48,181 nucleotides of DNA, taken from the IMG/VR virus record IMGVR_UViG_3300020580_000003, positions 1 to 48,181 of that record; one strand, 5' to 3'. Below, piece after piece: positions 28,901 to 35,421 of this stretch. The notes beneath the pieces were generated by a model. It searched no databases. It had not been told where the DNA came from and worked only from the letters and a program-made list of their open reading frames with translations. Within the stretch, counting starts at the first letter, position 1, and each line of letters begins with the position of its first letter. The position numbers and the translations under genes are program-made. The DNA is from a virus.

Positions 28901-29017
28901 GACAACGCTATAAGGTTCGGGATCGACTTGGTGAATCAGCAAGCTCATCCTAAGTCCGTTGGTGACGTATTGCGCGGAGTCACTAAGGGCACAACGCAAC
29001 CTCGAGAGGAAAAGTAA
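22907..29017 (+). CDS. Giant internal virion (polyvalent) protein with HExxH motif
   Basis: 2036 residues from ATG 22907, which overlaps the previous stop by 8 bases. The position equals that of T7 gp16, so ejection with the genome is likely. HESIH (671-675) with a downstream GIAEAF Glu about 45-50 residues later is a zincin metallopeptidase signature. The long helical C-terminal half (about 1250-1990) resembles the large polyvalent protein associated regions of phage and conjugative-element giant proteins. Several regions (about 830-900, 920-960) are Pro-rich linkers. The specific activity cannot be read from the sequence. Confidence 0.8.
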   Translation: MSDTDVNTDYSNVIHGMFGTESAGNVAANIDINPDDSARAYALEKATGVPASIIAGDLPTFERNTKATVANTIVSNNMYINDFVQRHPLNSQIFNDSYGQLDTLSDGLAGLGKSFREGFGDQPLNTKKFYTGFGSDEEFAKTLDMTGGNHLATAAYGVLGQGIGLAEVGFEGLSRSISGAIHASHDVLEKVGGKQLADDVAGMVEYSMVRGDIGVKAGGGGAEGPMNVLAKVKPWLYSDKLPPAGIHPEIDKVKTEANQSALELLDQKVTEAQGVPGRERAPELLRDFVNQHTQDATMGISGEAVIKLYGDKLPSADDGILGWVPNLKEQLDVARETGADITVPMADWITKVDPEVHKALHDDLRVVQGGITTREATELAAQPPPIPTVDETIPVVRAAGGYEPMFALGDRKLTIQRMIDKDRMKNTERNAQINWEIGEPGARWSELSSEEQQAATAKEYDRLQEVWANFHDFDLINEKGESVGTLNLSEQKGGKDLYVEMINGLGEYYNPNHFGPALMRDLKAQIKAEFPNAEYLTGHRVSGAREKAGKEMTSLAQVRIKLAEADTDPAIIHNQMSDLVGGAWLETYPGVEAYLKPTELFNAKEADISSAVDAELARLLPNRSFISAPVGDIRRPVVNVNPQGFFQAYPGKLPVIAYSLNADSPLGVARHESIHALRQMGLFHPAEWRALEKAAVDEKWLQKYGIEGRYSTLPRGKQLEEGIAEAFRHWMREKSLREGTPRTLVDQIFEKLENFLASIKEAIGKVLGREPTFDDLFSRIDRGEIAERGGHAQVGEPPSFAQAPDDYYIKGKPPEPANTNVSQAQVKAMLPEPLSRRERDWQNYGKHMSPDDVLGSEVVWSAAALGQESGLGRAEEFAAAANDLWKRMGANRYITPELAERYMRVEEAKAKGIGPAPSFAEPPLEKGTGTEVLPPFRAAKDIGMTVKDYNNYMKLIEARQKADLAQSSRRVLAEQTKRQTAEWKANAEAMRLDVVKDLNARPDIAADKFLANAELHGAKLENSYKLDRESMTKEQAAVLPNEYLTGRMGVKADDVAHLFGYPTGDSMIAGLARLNETRKATGLGRDRFMRHLIDVEIARRMEVEHGFLEKNILEEAKDQILSNNQLDLLHQETYHLARLAGTSFGEITRDQLVTQAKAKFDALPMRAIDSEKWFKEAGKHGKNAESSLLAGKPADAFRAKQAQYFNTIYAQMAKEVEKQRTKLDKAAKPFRKTDVKGVEPEYLNHIQNLLAQMGYKVGRSLENIEENLTRRQATLEEFADGKLSESFGYRDIPIADVIVDGKLTAVDDLTTHDFLGAKQTVDALIKNARDEQKIIRAGEAADRAAVLTEMRDHIERFPLQPMNATKTRWDKLKDLPKTFLASVTNMETFLNRMGDRDPQSVFNKYITYPAAAAANRKSALQREYARKYQAIGEIEDKDKKIVAPFNDPTTGRPFINFTRGNVATMLQNAGNRSNWEVLAKGYGADPIALMDWLVANTKKTDWERAQKLGKDVFNGLVKLADQEYEHIHGITIDKIPLEPINNIHGNYEGWYHPLIKHPDIEGKSPIRDGAYDDGDFGHITTSNGYTRKRSGAAYPLDLNPDMTPVRIGQMIHDISFRSFVLETQKLFKDPGLSNTITGHYGAEYNGRNFLIPWLKDIAGQESIPSRAAAKGRQISEFLRQNVISTYIGFNPFTAFKHGPTALVMSSKQVGPMNFLRATQDLYARSPSLTQANHEFVMQWSEELQRRERHWQDTIFGAHSEIEGAKGIRENIIQSGSWLVAKSDMFSAKPTWLAAYRSAQEEGLNHGERIDQADAAVRLAHGSTAVTNQPGLVRGGGALHAWLTSVYGFFGTVMQRRIELAQDIHDTWGLAKQGQISAMAKNLPGIAGDVFAYVIWPTLVEEWVTGLTTDDKRGWLEHAATASLLGLSSSVLYLRDVVHGILSGQDVGVGLISSPLHDVVKAAKDLGRKDAFTKARMGKTMGDTLTAFGHGTGMAPKTIDNAIRFGIDLVNQQAHPKSVGDVLRGVTKGTTQPREEK

Positions 29018-29676
29018 TGGAGCAGATACTCACCAGCCTAATAGACAAAGGCCCAGAGCTTATAATCTTTCTCGGAATGTTGGCGATCTGCTGGCGATCT
29101 TTGGGGATCGCGCATGACTTGGCTAAGACGGTGCTTACGCAGGGGGCTCCGCAACCACAGCCATCTCAACCCGCACCGGTAGTGGTGCCCACTCCTAAGC
29201 CTAGCGCGCCGCCAGTAGTTACCCCTCATCCACCAATCTCTACTCAACCCGTTGACGTAGTTGATCAAGGATTGGTGAACTTTATTAAAAAGGAAGAAGG
29301 CTTCTCCGCCAAAGCCTATTGGGATTACAAACAATACTCCATTGGTTTCGGCACCAAGGCCACTTCCGCAACGGAGGTTATTACCGAAGCCGAAGGTGAG
29401 GCTCGACTAACGGTTGAGATCGATAAGGCTTGGAAGTTGGTTCAACCAATCCTCCCCGCAGATACACCAATTGGCGTCAAGCAAGCCCTACTCGATCTAA
29501 CCTACAACGCAGGGTCCGGTTGGGAACAGGGCTCCCTGGGTGCTGCGGTGAAAGCTGGGAAATGGGACACTGTGAAAGCAGATATTCTCCTGTATAACCA
29601 CGCAGGAGGACAGGTAAACGCTGGGCTTACTAAACGGCGGGAAGCTGAAGTATCGTGGTTTGATAACCCTTTATAA
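29017..29676 (+). CDS. Membrane-anchored GH24-type lysozyme (endolysin)
   Basis: 219 residues. A hydrophobic N-terminal segment (about 15-27) could act as a signal anchor, followed by a Pro-rich linker (about 45-80) and a GH24 lysozyme domain. KEEGFSAKAYWDYKQYSIGFG holds the catalytic Glu and an Asp nine residues later, with Ser in the usual Thr position and one residue fewer between them. DLTYNAGSG and TKRREAEVSWF are further family marks. Cleaves peptidoglycan at lysis. Start overlaps the giant gene (TAATG). Confidence 0.9.
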   Translation: MEQILTSLIDKGPELIIFLGMLAICWRSLGIAHDLAKTVLTQGAPQPQPSQPAPVVVPTPKPSAPPVVTPHPPISTQPVDVVDQGLVNFIKKEEGFSAKAYWDYKQYSIGFGTKATSATEVITEAEGEARLTVEIDKAWKLVQPILPADTPIGVKQALLDLTYNAGSGWEQGSLGAAVKAGKWDTVKADILLYNHAGGQVNAGLTKRREAEVSWFDNPL

Positions 29677-29687
29677 GGAGACCAACT

Positions 29688-30041
29688 ATGGCTACTACCA
29701 CCGTCACAACTTCCGGGATTGCTTCCGCTGCCGCTACTGCTGAGAAGGTTGTGGAGGCGATTGCTAAAGTAGAAGGTCCGATTCTTACTGGAATCTCTAT
29801 CTTCGTCCCCGGTGCCGCAGCAATCACCGTTCCGTTGGAGACCATCCTTCCGCTGATTATTCCTGATATCGAGAAGGCTTTGAATGATATCTCCACTGGT
29901 ACTTATGGTGATATCTTTGAAGTGGCGCGGGAGTTTGTTCAGCATATTACCGCTGGCAAGACTAACTCAGCAGTTCTCTCCGCTCCGGGCCAGACCACTG
30001 GCGCTCCGCGGCCTGATCCTTCAACACTTGGTTCTGGCTAG
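29688..30041 (+). CDS. Small hydrophobic lysis-region protein
   Basis: 117 residues with a hydrophobic central region (about 30-62, GISIFVPGAAAITVPLETIL) but no strong transmembrane pair. AAGGAGA lies before ATG 29688. It follows the lysozyme and precedes a terminator-like hairpin. It may be a lysis accessory protein; no family recognised. Confidence 0.65.
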   Translation: MATTTVTTSGIASAAATAEKVVEAIAKVEGPILTGISIFVPGAAAITVPLETILPLIIPDIEKALNDISTGTYGDIFEVAREFVQHITAGKTNSAVLSAPGQTTGAPRPDPSTLGSG

Positions 30042-30045
30042 CATT

Positions 30046-30067
30046 AAAAAGGGGCTACGGCCCCTTT
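30046..30067 (+). terminator. Terminator-like hairpin in the lysis region
   Basis: AAAGGGGC (30048-30055) and GCCCCTTT (30060-30067) with a TACG tetraloop. On the plus strand it is followed by CCTCT, a poor U-tract; on the minus strand the stem is followed by TTTTT. Partial termination for the plus transcript, or a stop for minus-strand read-through from the replication operon, are both possible. Confidence 0.7.
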
Positions 30068-30088
30068 CCTCTCACTCCGGGTAGGCCC

Positions 30089-30454
30089 ATGGTAGACGAT
30101 CGACGGACGAGCAACATGCCTGAGCGTATCGCAGGAATGTCTGGGCGAATGGATCATTTAGAGGAAGATATTAGAGACATGAAGCAATTTATGAAAACCT
30201 TAGTAGATGATATCAAGGATACTGTTCGATCTCAGATTAGTGAGTTGAAGAGCGAGCAACTCGGGGACCTTAAAACTCGCTTGAATGATGGCTATCGGCA
30301 GCTGAATGAACATGACCTGCGGCTTAGGGATGTGGAGAAGCAACATAATGCTTACGCCGCAGCGGGTGGGGTTCTTGGGTGGTTGGTGAAAACCACTATT
30401 GGTGTGCTTGGTGTGCTGGCAGGTGCGTTTGGGTGGGAACACTTTCGGCATTAG
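30089..30454 (+). CDS. Coiled-coil protein with C-terminal membrane segment (holin-like)
   Basis: 121 residues: a charged coiled coil (about 14-88, MDHLEEDIRDMKQFMKTL) and one C-terminal hydrophobic segment (about 92-113, GGVLGWLVKTTIGVLGVLAG). This organisation is like XhlA-type lysis proteins. Located after the lysozyme. It may be a holin or holin accessory. Confidence 0.7.
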   Translation: MVDDRRTSNMPERIAGMSGRMDHLEEDIRDMKQFMKTLVDDIKDTVRSQISELKSEQLGDLKTRLNDGYRQLNEHDLRLRDVEKQHNAYAAAGGVLGWLVKTTIGVLGVLAGAFGWEHFRH

Positions 30455-30469
30455 GAATGGAGTGGGACT

Positions 30470-31015
30470 GTGATTGGGAATGATGATGATGATGATCGAG
30501 TACCACGGGGTCGGCGGCGCGTGGTCGTTACCGATCCCGATCCAACCGTCGCGGTTAAGGAGGCACTAACGCTGGCGATTAAGAACCTTAGTGATAAGGT
30601 TAGTAATCAGTTTGATGCGAACGATCGAGCGGTGTCGCTTGCTAGGAACGAATTGGCTGCGCAGCTAGCCGCGATGATTATATCCATTGATGGAAAGTTC
30701 GCGGCGAATAAAGACTTGGTGGATCAGTTGGCCAAGGCAAATGCGGTTGCACTAACCGCTGCGCTGCAAACACAAAAGGAAAGCGCTGCGAAGAGTGAGG
30801 TGGCGGTTGGGGATATGTTAAAGCAGCTACAAAGTGAATTTCGAATCGCTAATAGTACCACGAATGAAAAGATCGATCGGCTGACTTCACGGATCGATAC
30901 TGGTGAGGGGCAGTCAAAGGGGAAGGGTGATCTGTGGGGATACTTCGTCGGCGCTGCGGGATTATTGGCGTTACTATTCTCACTGTTCTATCACAATGGG
31001 GCTAACATTCACTAG
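30470..31015 (+). CDS. Coiled-coil protein with C-terminal membrane anchor
   Basis: 181 residues from GTG 30470 (GGAG 7 bases upstream). A run of five Asp (from a GAT repeat) near the N-terminus, a basic patch (RGRRR), a long helical body and one C-terminal hydrophobic segment (about 157-174, VGAAGLLALLFSLFY). Same plan as the preceding protein but longer. A lysis or membrane-associated role is inferred from location and topology. Confidence 0.68.
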   Translation: MIGNDDDDDRVPRGRRRVVVTDPDPTVAVKEALTLAIKNLSDKVSNQFDANDRAVSLARNELAAQLAAMIISIDGKFAANKDLVDQLAKANAVALTAALQTQKESAAKSEVAVGDMLKQLQSEFRIANSTTNEKIDRLTSRIDTGEGQSKGKGDLWGYFVGAAGLLALLFSLFYHNGANIH

Positions 31016-31027
31016 AGGAGACTAGCT

Positions 31028-31186
31028 ATGCAAAACGTTGGACTGATCTTTCTCGTATTCGCATTCGTAATTATGTGTATCTCGATGCGGATTCCGGCTG
31101 TGGGTGGTTGGGGACTAACTGCAATGGGCCTTGCGTTCTGGATTGCGTCGGAGCTTATCGGAGGTCTTGGGAAGGTGTTTCACTGA
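31028..31186 (+). CDS. Small two-segment membrane protein, holin candidate
   Basis: 52 residues read directly: starts MQNVGLIFLVFAFVIMCI and ends GGLGKVFH. Two hydrophobic segments (about 4-19 and 28-44) are joined by a short polar turn (SMRIPAVGG). GAGGAG precedes ATG 31028. Last gene of the late operon; its stop lies 4 bases beyond the end of the convergent ATPase gene. Size and topology fit a class II holin. Confidence 0.7.
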   Translation: MQNVGLIFLVFAFVIMCISMRIPAVGGWGLTAMGLAFWIASELIGGLGKVFH

Positions 31187-32418
31187 TCCTTCGTCACCTT
31201 ATAAACCTGCTGCCCTGTGCGTTTATCCACTCCAATCGCCTGAATCTTCCCACTTCCCTCAAGTATCTCCACAATGCGGAGGATTGAGTGGAGTGGGATT
31301 TTGTCTTTGGCGAAGTTGATTATCTTGTGCTTGGCTACGCCTTGCCCTCGGTCAATGGTTTGCATGAAGTACATTATTTCCTCAATCGCCTGACCATCAG
31401 CGTTTCCACTTCCCGATTTGAATATCTCTGGCATTGCGCTCTCTGCCTCCAGTAACCATCCCATTGCGGTGTTGAAGTCGGCCTTGGTTAACACCAGTCC
31501 ATTCCCTCGGTCTATCGACGCAATCATCGACAGTTTATATAAATGGGCTCGCCTTCGTGTAACGTAATGGAGGAGTTTTGGATGAGAAGGTACGGGTATC
31601 TCACCCGCTCCGCGCCAGTTGTTAACGGCATCTCGGTAATCTTCAGTGACCTCGAATTCTCCCGTGAGACTATTGATAATTCGAAGATCGTGTTCGAGAT
31701 CAGTGGAATGGTTGTGTGTTTTGGGCGCGAAGTCATCTCCGGTTATCCTTTCATCAGAGAAGATCATCAGTAGGCGAGAGGTGAAGCCTTGTTCCCACGC
31801 GCCTTCTGGCATGAACTTCATTAGGTTGGAGGGGGTAGAACCACAGAGCATATTTAGTTGCGGAGATTTGATCTTGATGTTATCTCCCTTGAACATTCGT
31901 CGAGCTTGGGAGTATGGATCAGGATCATAGAAGGCCGATAGGCCCGCAATCATTTCATTCCCGTACTCATGTACGAATGCTCCCAATTCATCAGCAGCGA
32001 TATACATACTATTATATTCGAGAGGAGTATCAGGTAAACGAACCAGAAATCGTTTGGCCTGTACCAAAGAGTCAACAAGAGCGGAGAAAGTAAGGCTAAC
32101 GGGAGCAAGATGAAAGTCAGGGAGATCAATAACATAGCTTCGTGCCTCACGGATTGTTCTGGTTTTACCCACGCCTGGGTGGCCGAGGATTAGGACGTAG
32201 ATATTAGGGAATAGTGGGCGACTTGTCTTTACCCATACCTTTTGCTCCAGAACTGCCGCGATGGTACTAATCGCACTCCAACGCCTGAAGATTAATGGGC
32301 TATCTAGATTTTCGGTTTGCTCGATAAATGACTCTATCCAAGAGGCCAACTTCCGCTTGTCTTTGGCGGTCGTCGTGCCCTTTGAAATTGATGAGTCCAT
32401 TAGGATTTTTCCGTGCAT
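31180..32418 (-). CDS. DUF3987-like AAA ATPase / replicative helicase candidate
   Basis: 412 residues. Walker A GHPGVGKT (about 79-86), Walker B YIAADELG (139-146), and the segment with CGSTPSNLMKFMPEGAWEQG followed by FTSRLLMIF fit the DUF3987-type ATPases of phages, which are linked to replication and often act as helicases. No primase domain is present. Its first 119 bases overlap the polymerase gene, and the start is uncertain between several Met codons (GGGGGA supports ATG 32418). It closes the replication operon. Confidence 0.8.
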   Translation of the reverse strand: MHGKILMDSSISKGTTTAKDKRKLASWIESFIEQTENLDSPLIFRRWSAISTIAAVLEQKVWVKTSRPLFPNIYVLILGHPGVGKTRTIREARSYVIDLPDFHLAPVSLTFSALVDSLVQAKRFLVRLPDTPLEYNSMYIAADELGAFVHEYGNEMIAGLSAFYDPDPYSQARRMFKGDNIKIKSPQLNMLCGSTPSNLMKFMPEGAWEQGFTSRLLMIFSDERITGDDFAPKTHNHSTDLEHDLRIINSLTGEFEVTEDYRDAVNNWRGAGEIPVPSHPKLLHYVTRRRAHLYKLSMIASIDRGNGLVLTKADFNTAMGWLLEAESAMPEIFKSGSGNADGQAIEEIMYFMQTIDRGQGVAKHKIINFAKDKIPLHSILRIVEILEGSGKIQAIGVDKRTGQQVYKVTKDQ

Positions 32419-33820
32419 CATATTTCCCCCGGTTCCATCCTACTTGGCAATCATATGGAATTGACAGTGTGCGGCCATTCTTGAGCGGCACGTCAACTGC
32501 CAACATTTGGCGAAGCTGTGGAACAATCTGATCCTCCAATTCTTCATGATACATCCAAGTTGTGGCGTCATGGTCTTGCATCATGAGGATGGCAGGACGC
32601 TTGCGCCAGGTGTTTAGCATTCCGATGTTGACGATGTCCGCAAGAGAACCCTGCGGATCGAATGCAATAGCTTCGCGGATTACATCCGGGTCGTTGCGCC
32701 GACCAAGGAACCAACGCTTACGGCCCATTAAGTTAATCAGGTATCCCTTAGTCCATACCTGGCCCTTGACCCATTCCTGCCATCGCTCATGCGAGGGGAA
32801 AGCGTCAAAGTATTTAGGCTGGAACTGCCTGACGATGTTAATCGGTAGCTTAGTCTGTTGAGATAGTGTCTCAGCCTTTCCTCCATAATTCGACCCGTGT
32901 CCCAGCTTTTTGCACATATCTCTATGCGATAGGTGACGATAGAATTTCGTCTCCGCAATATCCTTATCCTTGCTGAGGTCGTTAGTCCATTTAAGTCCCG
33001 GCCAACAAATTCGTGCAACTGCTGTATGCACGTCGCCGGAATCGACAGCGTCGAGGTATATAGGATCATTGAAGAGGTTCCATTCTATCCCTCCGACGAC
33101 GTAGCTTTCGCCGGATTTGGCGTCGAATTTGGCGAACTTGTAACCGGGGTCAGCAATAAATATAGACCTAAGGGACTCTTTAATATTCTGTACGTTCCCT
33201 CCAGTTCCGTATTCGGAATACGAAGAACTGAACCTTCCGGTGTTAGTTCCGGCGATATTATAACTGGTCCGCATTCGTCCATCAGTATCGATATCTGTCT
33301 TGAGGACCCCAATGTCCTTAGCGAGTTCTCGCATTGTAGACATATGGGCGATGATTTGTTTAGTGATGGTGTACGCCTCCATCTTCTCCAGCGCAGCGCG
33401 ATCGACTGTGGGTCTGCCATAGCGTTTGATCTCCGGGATTTGAAGGTGGGTGTAGAACAATAGTTTAAGATCATCATTCGATCGCCAGTTGAACCACTTC
33501 ATCCCCACTCCGTCGAGGACGATAAGCTCAAGCTGACGTTCGAGTTGGGCGAGTGCGTCGTAGTATTCCTCAAGAACCTCGGTGCGGCGACCTTGATCAA
33601 CGAGAACGCCGCGAGCATTCATTTCGAGGACAGGACCTTGGAGTGCCTTGCTTAGGGCATACGTCTGCGCTTCGTTGGTTGTTAATTCGTTGTGACCGAA
33701 TTTTATTGCTTCGTAGACTTCACGAGTGATACAACAATCCAGGCCGTTATACGCCATCTCCCTCTCGAAGTCGGAGAGGGAGGTTGGGTCCATGGATTGG
33801 GTGCTTATGATTCTAGCCAT
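32300..33820 (-). CDS. DNA polymerase I-type polymerase subunit (C-terminal cistron)
   Basis: 506 residues. It begins with the last part of the proofreading domain: YNGLD (24-28) is the Exo III YxxxD motif. The polymerase domain follows: TNTGRFSSS (192-200), motif A with D233 and E238, motif B R300/K304/H308/Y312-G313, motif C H417-D418. The position equal to E. coli Phe762 is His and that of Glu883 is Ala. The start ATG shares one base with the stop of the upstream cistron (TAATG), so the two parts should be made in step and probably associate. Confidence 0.92.
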   Translation of the reverse strand: MARIISTQSMDPTSLSDFEREMAYNGLDCCITREVYEAIKFGHNELTTNEAQTYALSKALQGPVLEMNARGVLVDQGRRTEVLEEYYDALAQLERQLELIVLDGVGMKWFNWRSNDDLKLLFYTHLQIPEIKRYGRPTVDRAALEKMEAYTITKQIIAHMSTMRELAKDIGVLKTDIDTDGRMRTSYNIAGTNTGRFSSSYSEYGTGGNVQNIKESLRSIFIADPGYKFAKFDAKSGESYVVGGIEWNLFNDPIYLDAVDSGDVHTAVARICWPGLKWTNDLSKDKDIAETKFYRHLSHRDMCKKLGHGSNYGGKAETLSQQTKLPINIVRQFQPKYFDAFPSHERWQEWVKGQVWTKGYLINLMGRKRWFLGRRNDPDVIREAIAFDPQGSLADIVNIGMLNTWRKRPAILMMQDHDATTWMYHEELEDQIVPQLRQMLAVDVPLKNGRTLSIPYDCQVGWNRGKYDARKNPNGLINFKGHDDRQRQAEVGLLDRVIYRANRKSR

Positions 33821-34923
33821 TACTCATCTCGTTTCACCGTCTCGTGTTTCTTCCGCATATGTTTCCAACTTCCATGATCGGTATAGATCGACCCAAGATA
33901 TCCCAATCCTTTGAGGCTTTCCGGCTGCCTCGCATGATGCGCCAGCATCGTATCTTCCTTTGCTCCCTTCACTAAGATGCCGTAGGATCGCATTAGGAAT
34001 CCGATGTCATAAACCCCATTCTGAAACAACTTACCTATCGCTCCGTCCTCAAGAACTCCGCGCACAATTTCCCAACACTGCCGCTCATGCTCCGCAGTTG
34101 GCCAGTAATTTCCTCCCGCTGCGCGGCTGTCATCGAACGGTATAACGATCGCAAGATCGGCTCGGGGAGCGAAGCCAATGCAAGTAACTCTTGTTCCTGC
34201 CGTCTCAATGTCGACAGATAACAGATCGCAAGTCCGCACATAATCGTCGATAAATCTTCCGATGTCTTCGAGCGTGGGCTCGATCCAGATTTCGCAGTTC
34301 GGTCGACGGATTTCGCCATAGGCCATCTCCCGTTTGGCTTTCATTAAGTCCATGATTACTGTGGGTCGGAGTTCCCATTGTCTGAGGACCGCTGCGGGAT
34401 GGTAGGTGGGGAGGATTTTGAAGTCTGCAACTGTGTGCGTAGAGTAGAGAGTTGTGCCTCGCAGCTTACTGACGCCAGTTTTACCACCCAAAGCCCAAAG
34501 AGGAGTATTGCCCAGGCACACAATGAGATTAGGATTGTGAACCAGAATTTCTTCACTAAGTCTTTCCAACTCGGGCTCATACCGGGCATCAAGGTATCCG
34601 GATTTGATAAGAGTTGGGTAACCAGGGATTCCGTTAGCTTTTGGTCCGCAGACGGTTTCGAGTTTGTTCGCGTGGGGGTGGAAGTTGAGGACGTTGGTTC
34701 GGTGGATTTCGTCACTGTGTAACCTCCAGATTGAGTCGAGGAGATGCGGATCGCGGGTGTCCCAATACTTCCGCAGAAAGCGTTTATCCTCCCCCGTTAA
34801 GGTGAGGATTTTGGCTTCATCGAGTTGATTGAGGAGTTCTATTCCCGAGGGGCCAACGAAGGGAGCGCCTATGCGCTCCTCTTCTGAGCCCATGGCTTCG
34901 CCAAGGAGGACTAGGGGGGTCAT
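33820..34923 (-). CDS. UDG-like domain fused to 3'-5' exonuclease (N-terminal polymerase cistron)
   Basis: 367 residues from ATG 34923 (ATGA overlap with the DUF3310 gene). Residues about 5-200 resemble family 4-type uracil-DNA glycosylases: GEAMGSEEERIGAPFVGPSG (8-27), TNVLNFHP (76-83), and YHPAAVLR with His 175. Residues about 236-330 are a DEDDy exonuclease: Exo I SVDIETAG (D238, E240), Exo II FQNGVYDIGFL (D306). The Exo III motif is missing here and lies in the next cistron. The glycosylase-like part may detect uracil or only guide the polymerase. Confidence 0.87.
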   Translation of the reverse strand: MTPLVLLGEAMGSEEERIGAPFVGPSGIELLNQLDEAKILTLTGEDKRFLRKYWDTRDPHLLDSIWRLHSDEIHRTNVLNFHPHANKLETVCGPKANGIPGYPTLIKSGYLDARYEPELERLSEEILVHNPNLIVCLGNTPLWALGGKTGVSKLRGTTLYSTHTVADFKILPTYHPAAVLRQWELRPTVIMDLMKAKREMAYGEIRRPNCEIWIEPTLEDIGRFIDDYVRTCDLLSVDIETAGTRVTCIGFAPRADLAIVIPFDDSRAAGGNYWPTAEHERQCWEIVRGVLEDGAIGKLFQNGVYDIGFLMRSYGILVKGAKEDTMLAHHARQPESLKGLGYLGSIYTDHGSWKHMRKKHETVKRDE

Positions 34924-35333
34924 CGCTTGCTCGTAAGCCGCATGATCTCGTCGTTGAGATACCACTGAGCCTTCTTTAGGTTCTCAATCGGATCGCCCTT
35001 GTCCTCGTAGCGCCAGATGTATTTAATTGCGTTGCCGATATTGAAGTTCATATGCCTAGTGACTTCAATGCACTCTATACCAGAGGGATGCTTTCTGTAG
35101 TGCGAAGGATTGATTGGGTCTTCCGCAAGTCCATTGACCGAAGTCGCTTCTGCAACAAGTCCCGAATCGTGCTGGGTCGGCGGCGCAGTGCTCTCGCTAT
35201 CTGCCTTATTGGCATTCCTTCGACGAAGGCCGAAAGGGCTAGGCCCTTTTCCAAAGGTGTCATGCACAACCGGCGTCGCGAGGGTTTCATCAAGATTCTC
35301 CATAAGAGAGCTAGCATCGAATGGTTTTTGCAT
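34920..35333 (-). CDS. DUF3310 family protein
   Basis: 137 residues. The C-terminal 65 residues (INPSHYRKHPSGIECIEVTR to KKAQWYLNDEI) are a clear DUF3310 domain, a short family near replication genes in many phages, of unknown function. The N-terminal 70 residues look disordered and are read in another frame from an HTH gene (35075-35290). ATG 35333 has GGAGA just upstream, 12 bases after a terminator-like structure. Coupled to the polymerase gene by ATGA. Confidence 0.88.
   Translation of the reverse strand: MQKPFDASSLMENLDETLATPVVHDTFGKGPSPFGLRRRNANKADSESTAPPTQHDSGLVAEATSVNGLAEDPINPSHYRKHPSGIECIEVTRHMNFNIGNAIKYIWRYEDKGDPIENLKKAQWYLNDEIMRLTSKR
35075..35290 (-). CDS. Out-of-frame HTH protein inside the DUF3310 gene
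   Basis: 71 residues. TPLEKGLALSAFVEGMPIRQ continued by IARALRRRPSTIRDLL (about 11-46) has the full pattern of an IS30/HTH_38-type helix-turn-helix. ATG 35290 has GGAG 7 bases upstream. It is read in a different frame from the DUF3310 gene on the same strand and overlaps mainly its non-conserved N-terminal part. It may be a real DNA-binding regulator with the DUF3310 extension overprinted on it, or the remnant of one. Confidence 0.55.
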   Translation of the reverse strand: MKPSRRRLCMTPLEKGLALSAFVEGMPIRQIARALRRRPSTIRDLLQKRLRSMDLRKTQSILRTTESIPLV

Positions 35334-35345
35334 GGTGTCTCCGTT

Positions 35346-35380
35346 AAAAAGGCTGAGGGCCCATTTGCGGCGCCCTCAGC
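35346..35380 (-). terminator. Intrinsic terminator/attenuator inside the replication operon
   Basis: GCTGAGGGC (35352-35360) and GCCCTCAGC (35372-35380) form a 9-bp stem with an 11-base loop. On the minus strand the stem is followed by C and TTTTT (35350-35346), then AACGGAGACACC and the ATG of the DUF3310 gene. It lies between the SSB-like gene and the DUF3310/polymerase group and could reduce polymerase transcription relative to upstream genes. Confidence 0.85.
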
Positions 35381-35421
35381 AAGTTGCCCACGAGGATAAC
35401 TACGTGGGTTGGGGGAGGTGG

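Noticed and set aside
30470-30500. GAT microsatellite as a regulatory repeat
   Set aside because: It simply encodes five Asp at the start of the coiled-coil protein.
33800-33850. Programmed frameshift joining the two polymerase cistrons
   Set aside because: No slippery sequence, and an in-frame TGA just upstream of the second start leaves almost no window. Termination-reinitiation at TAATG fits better.
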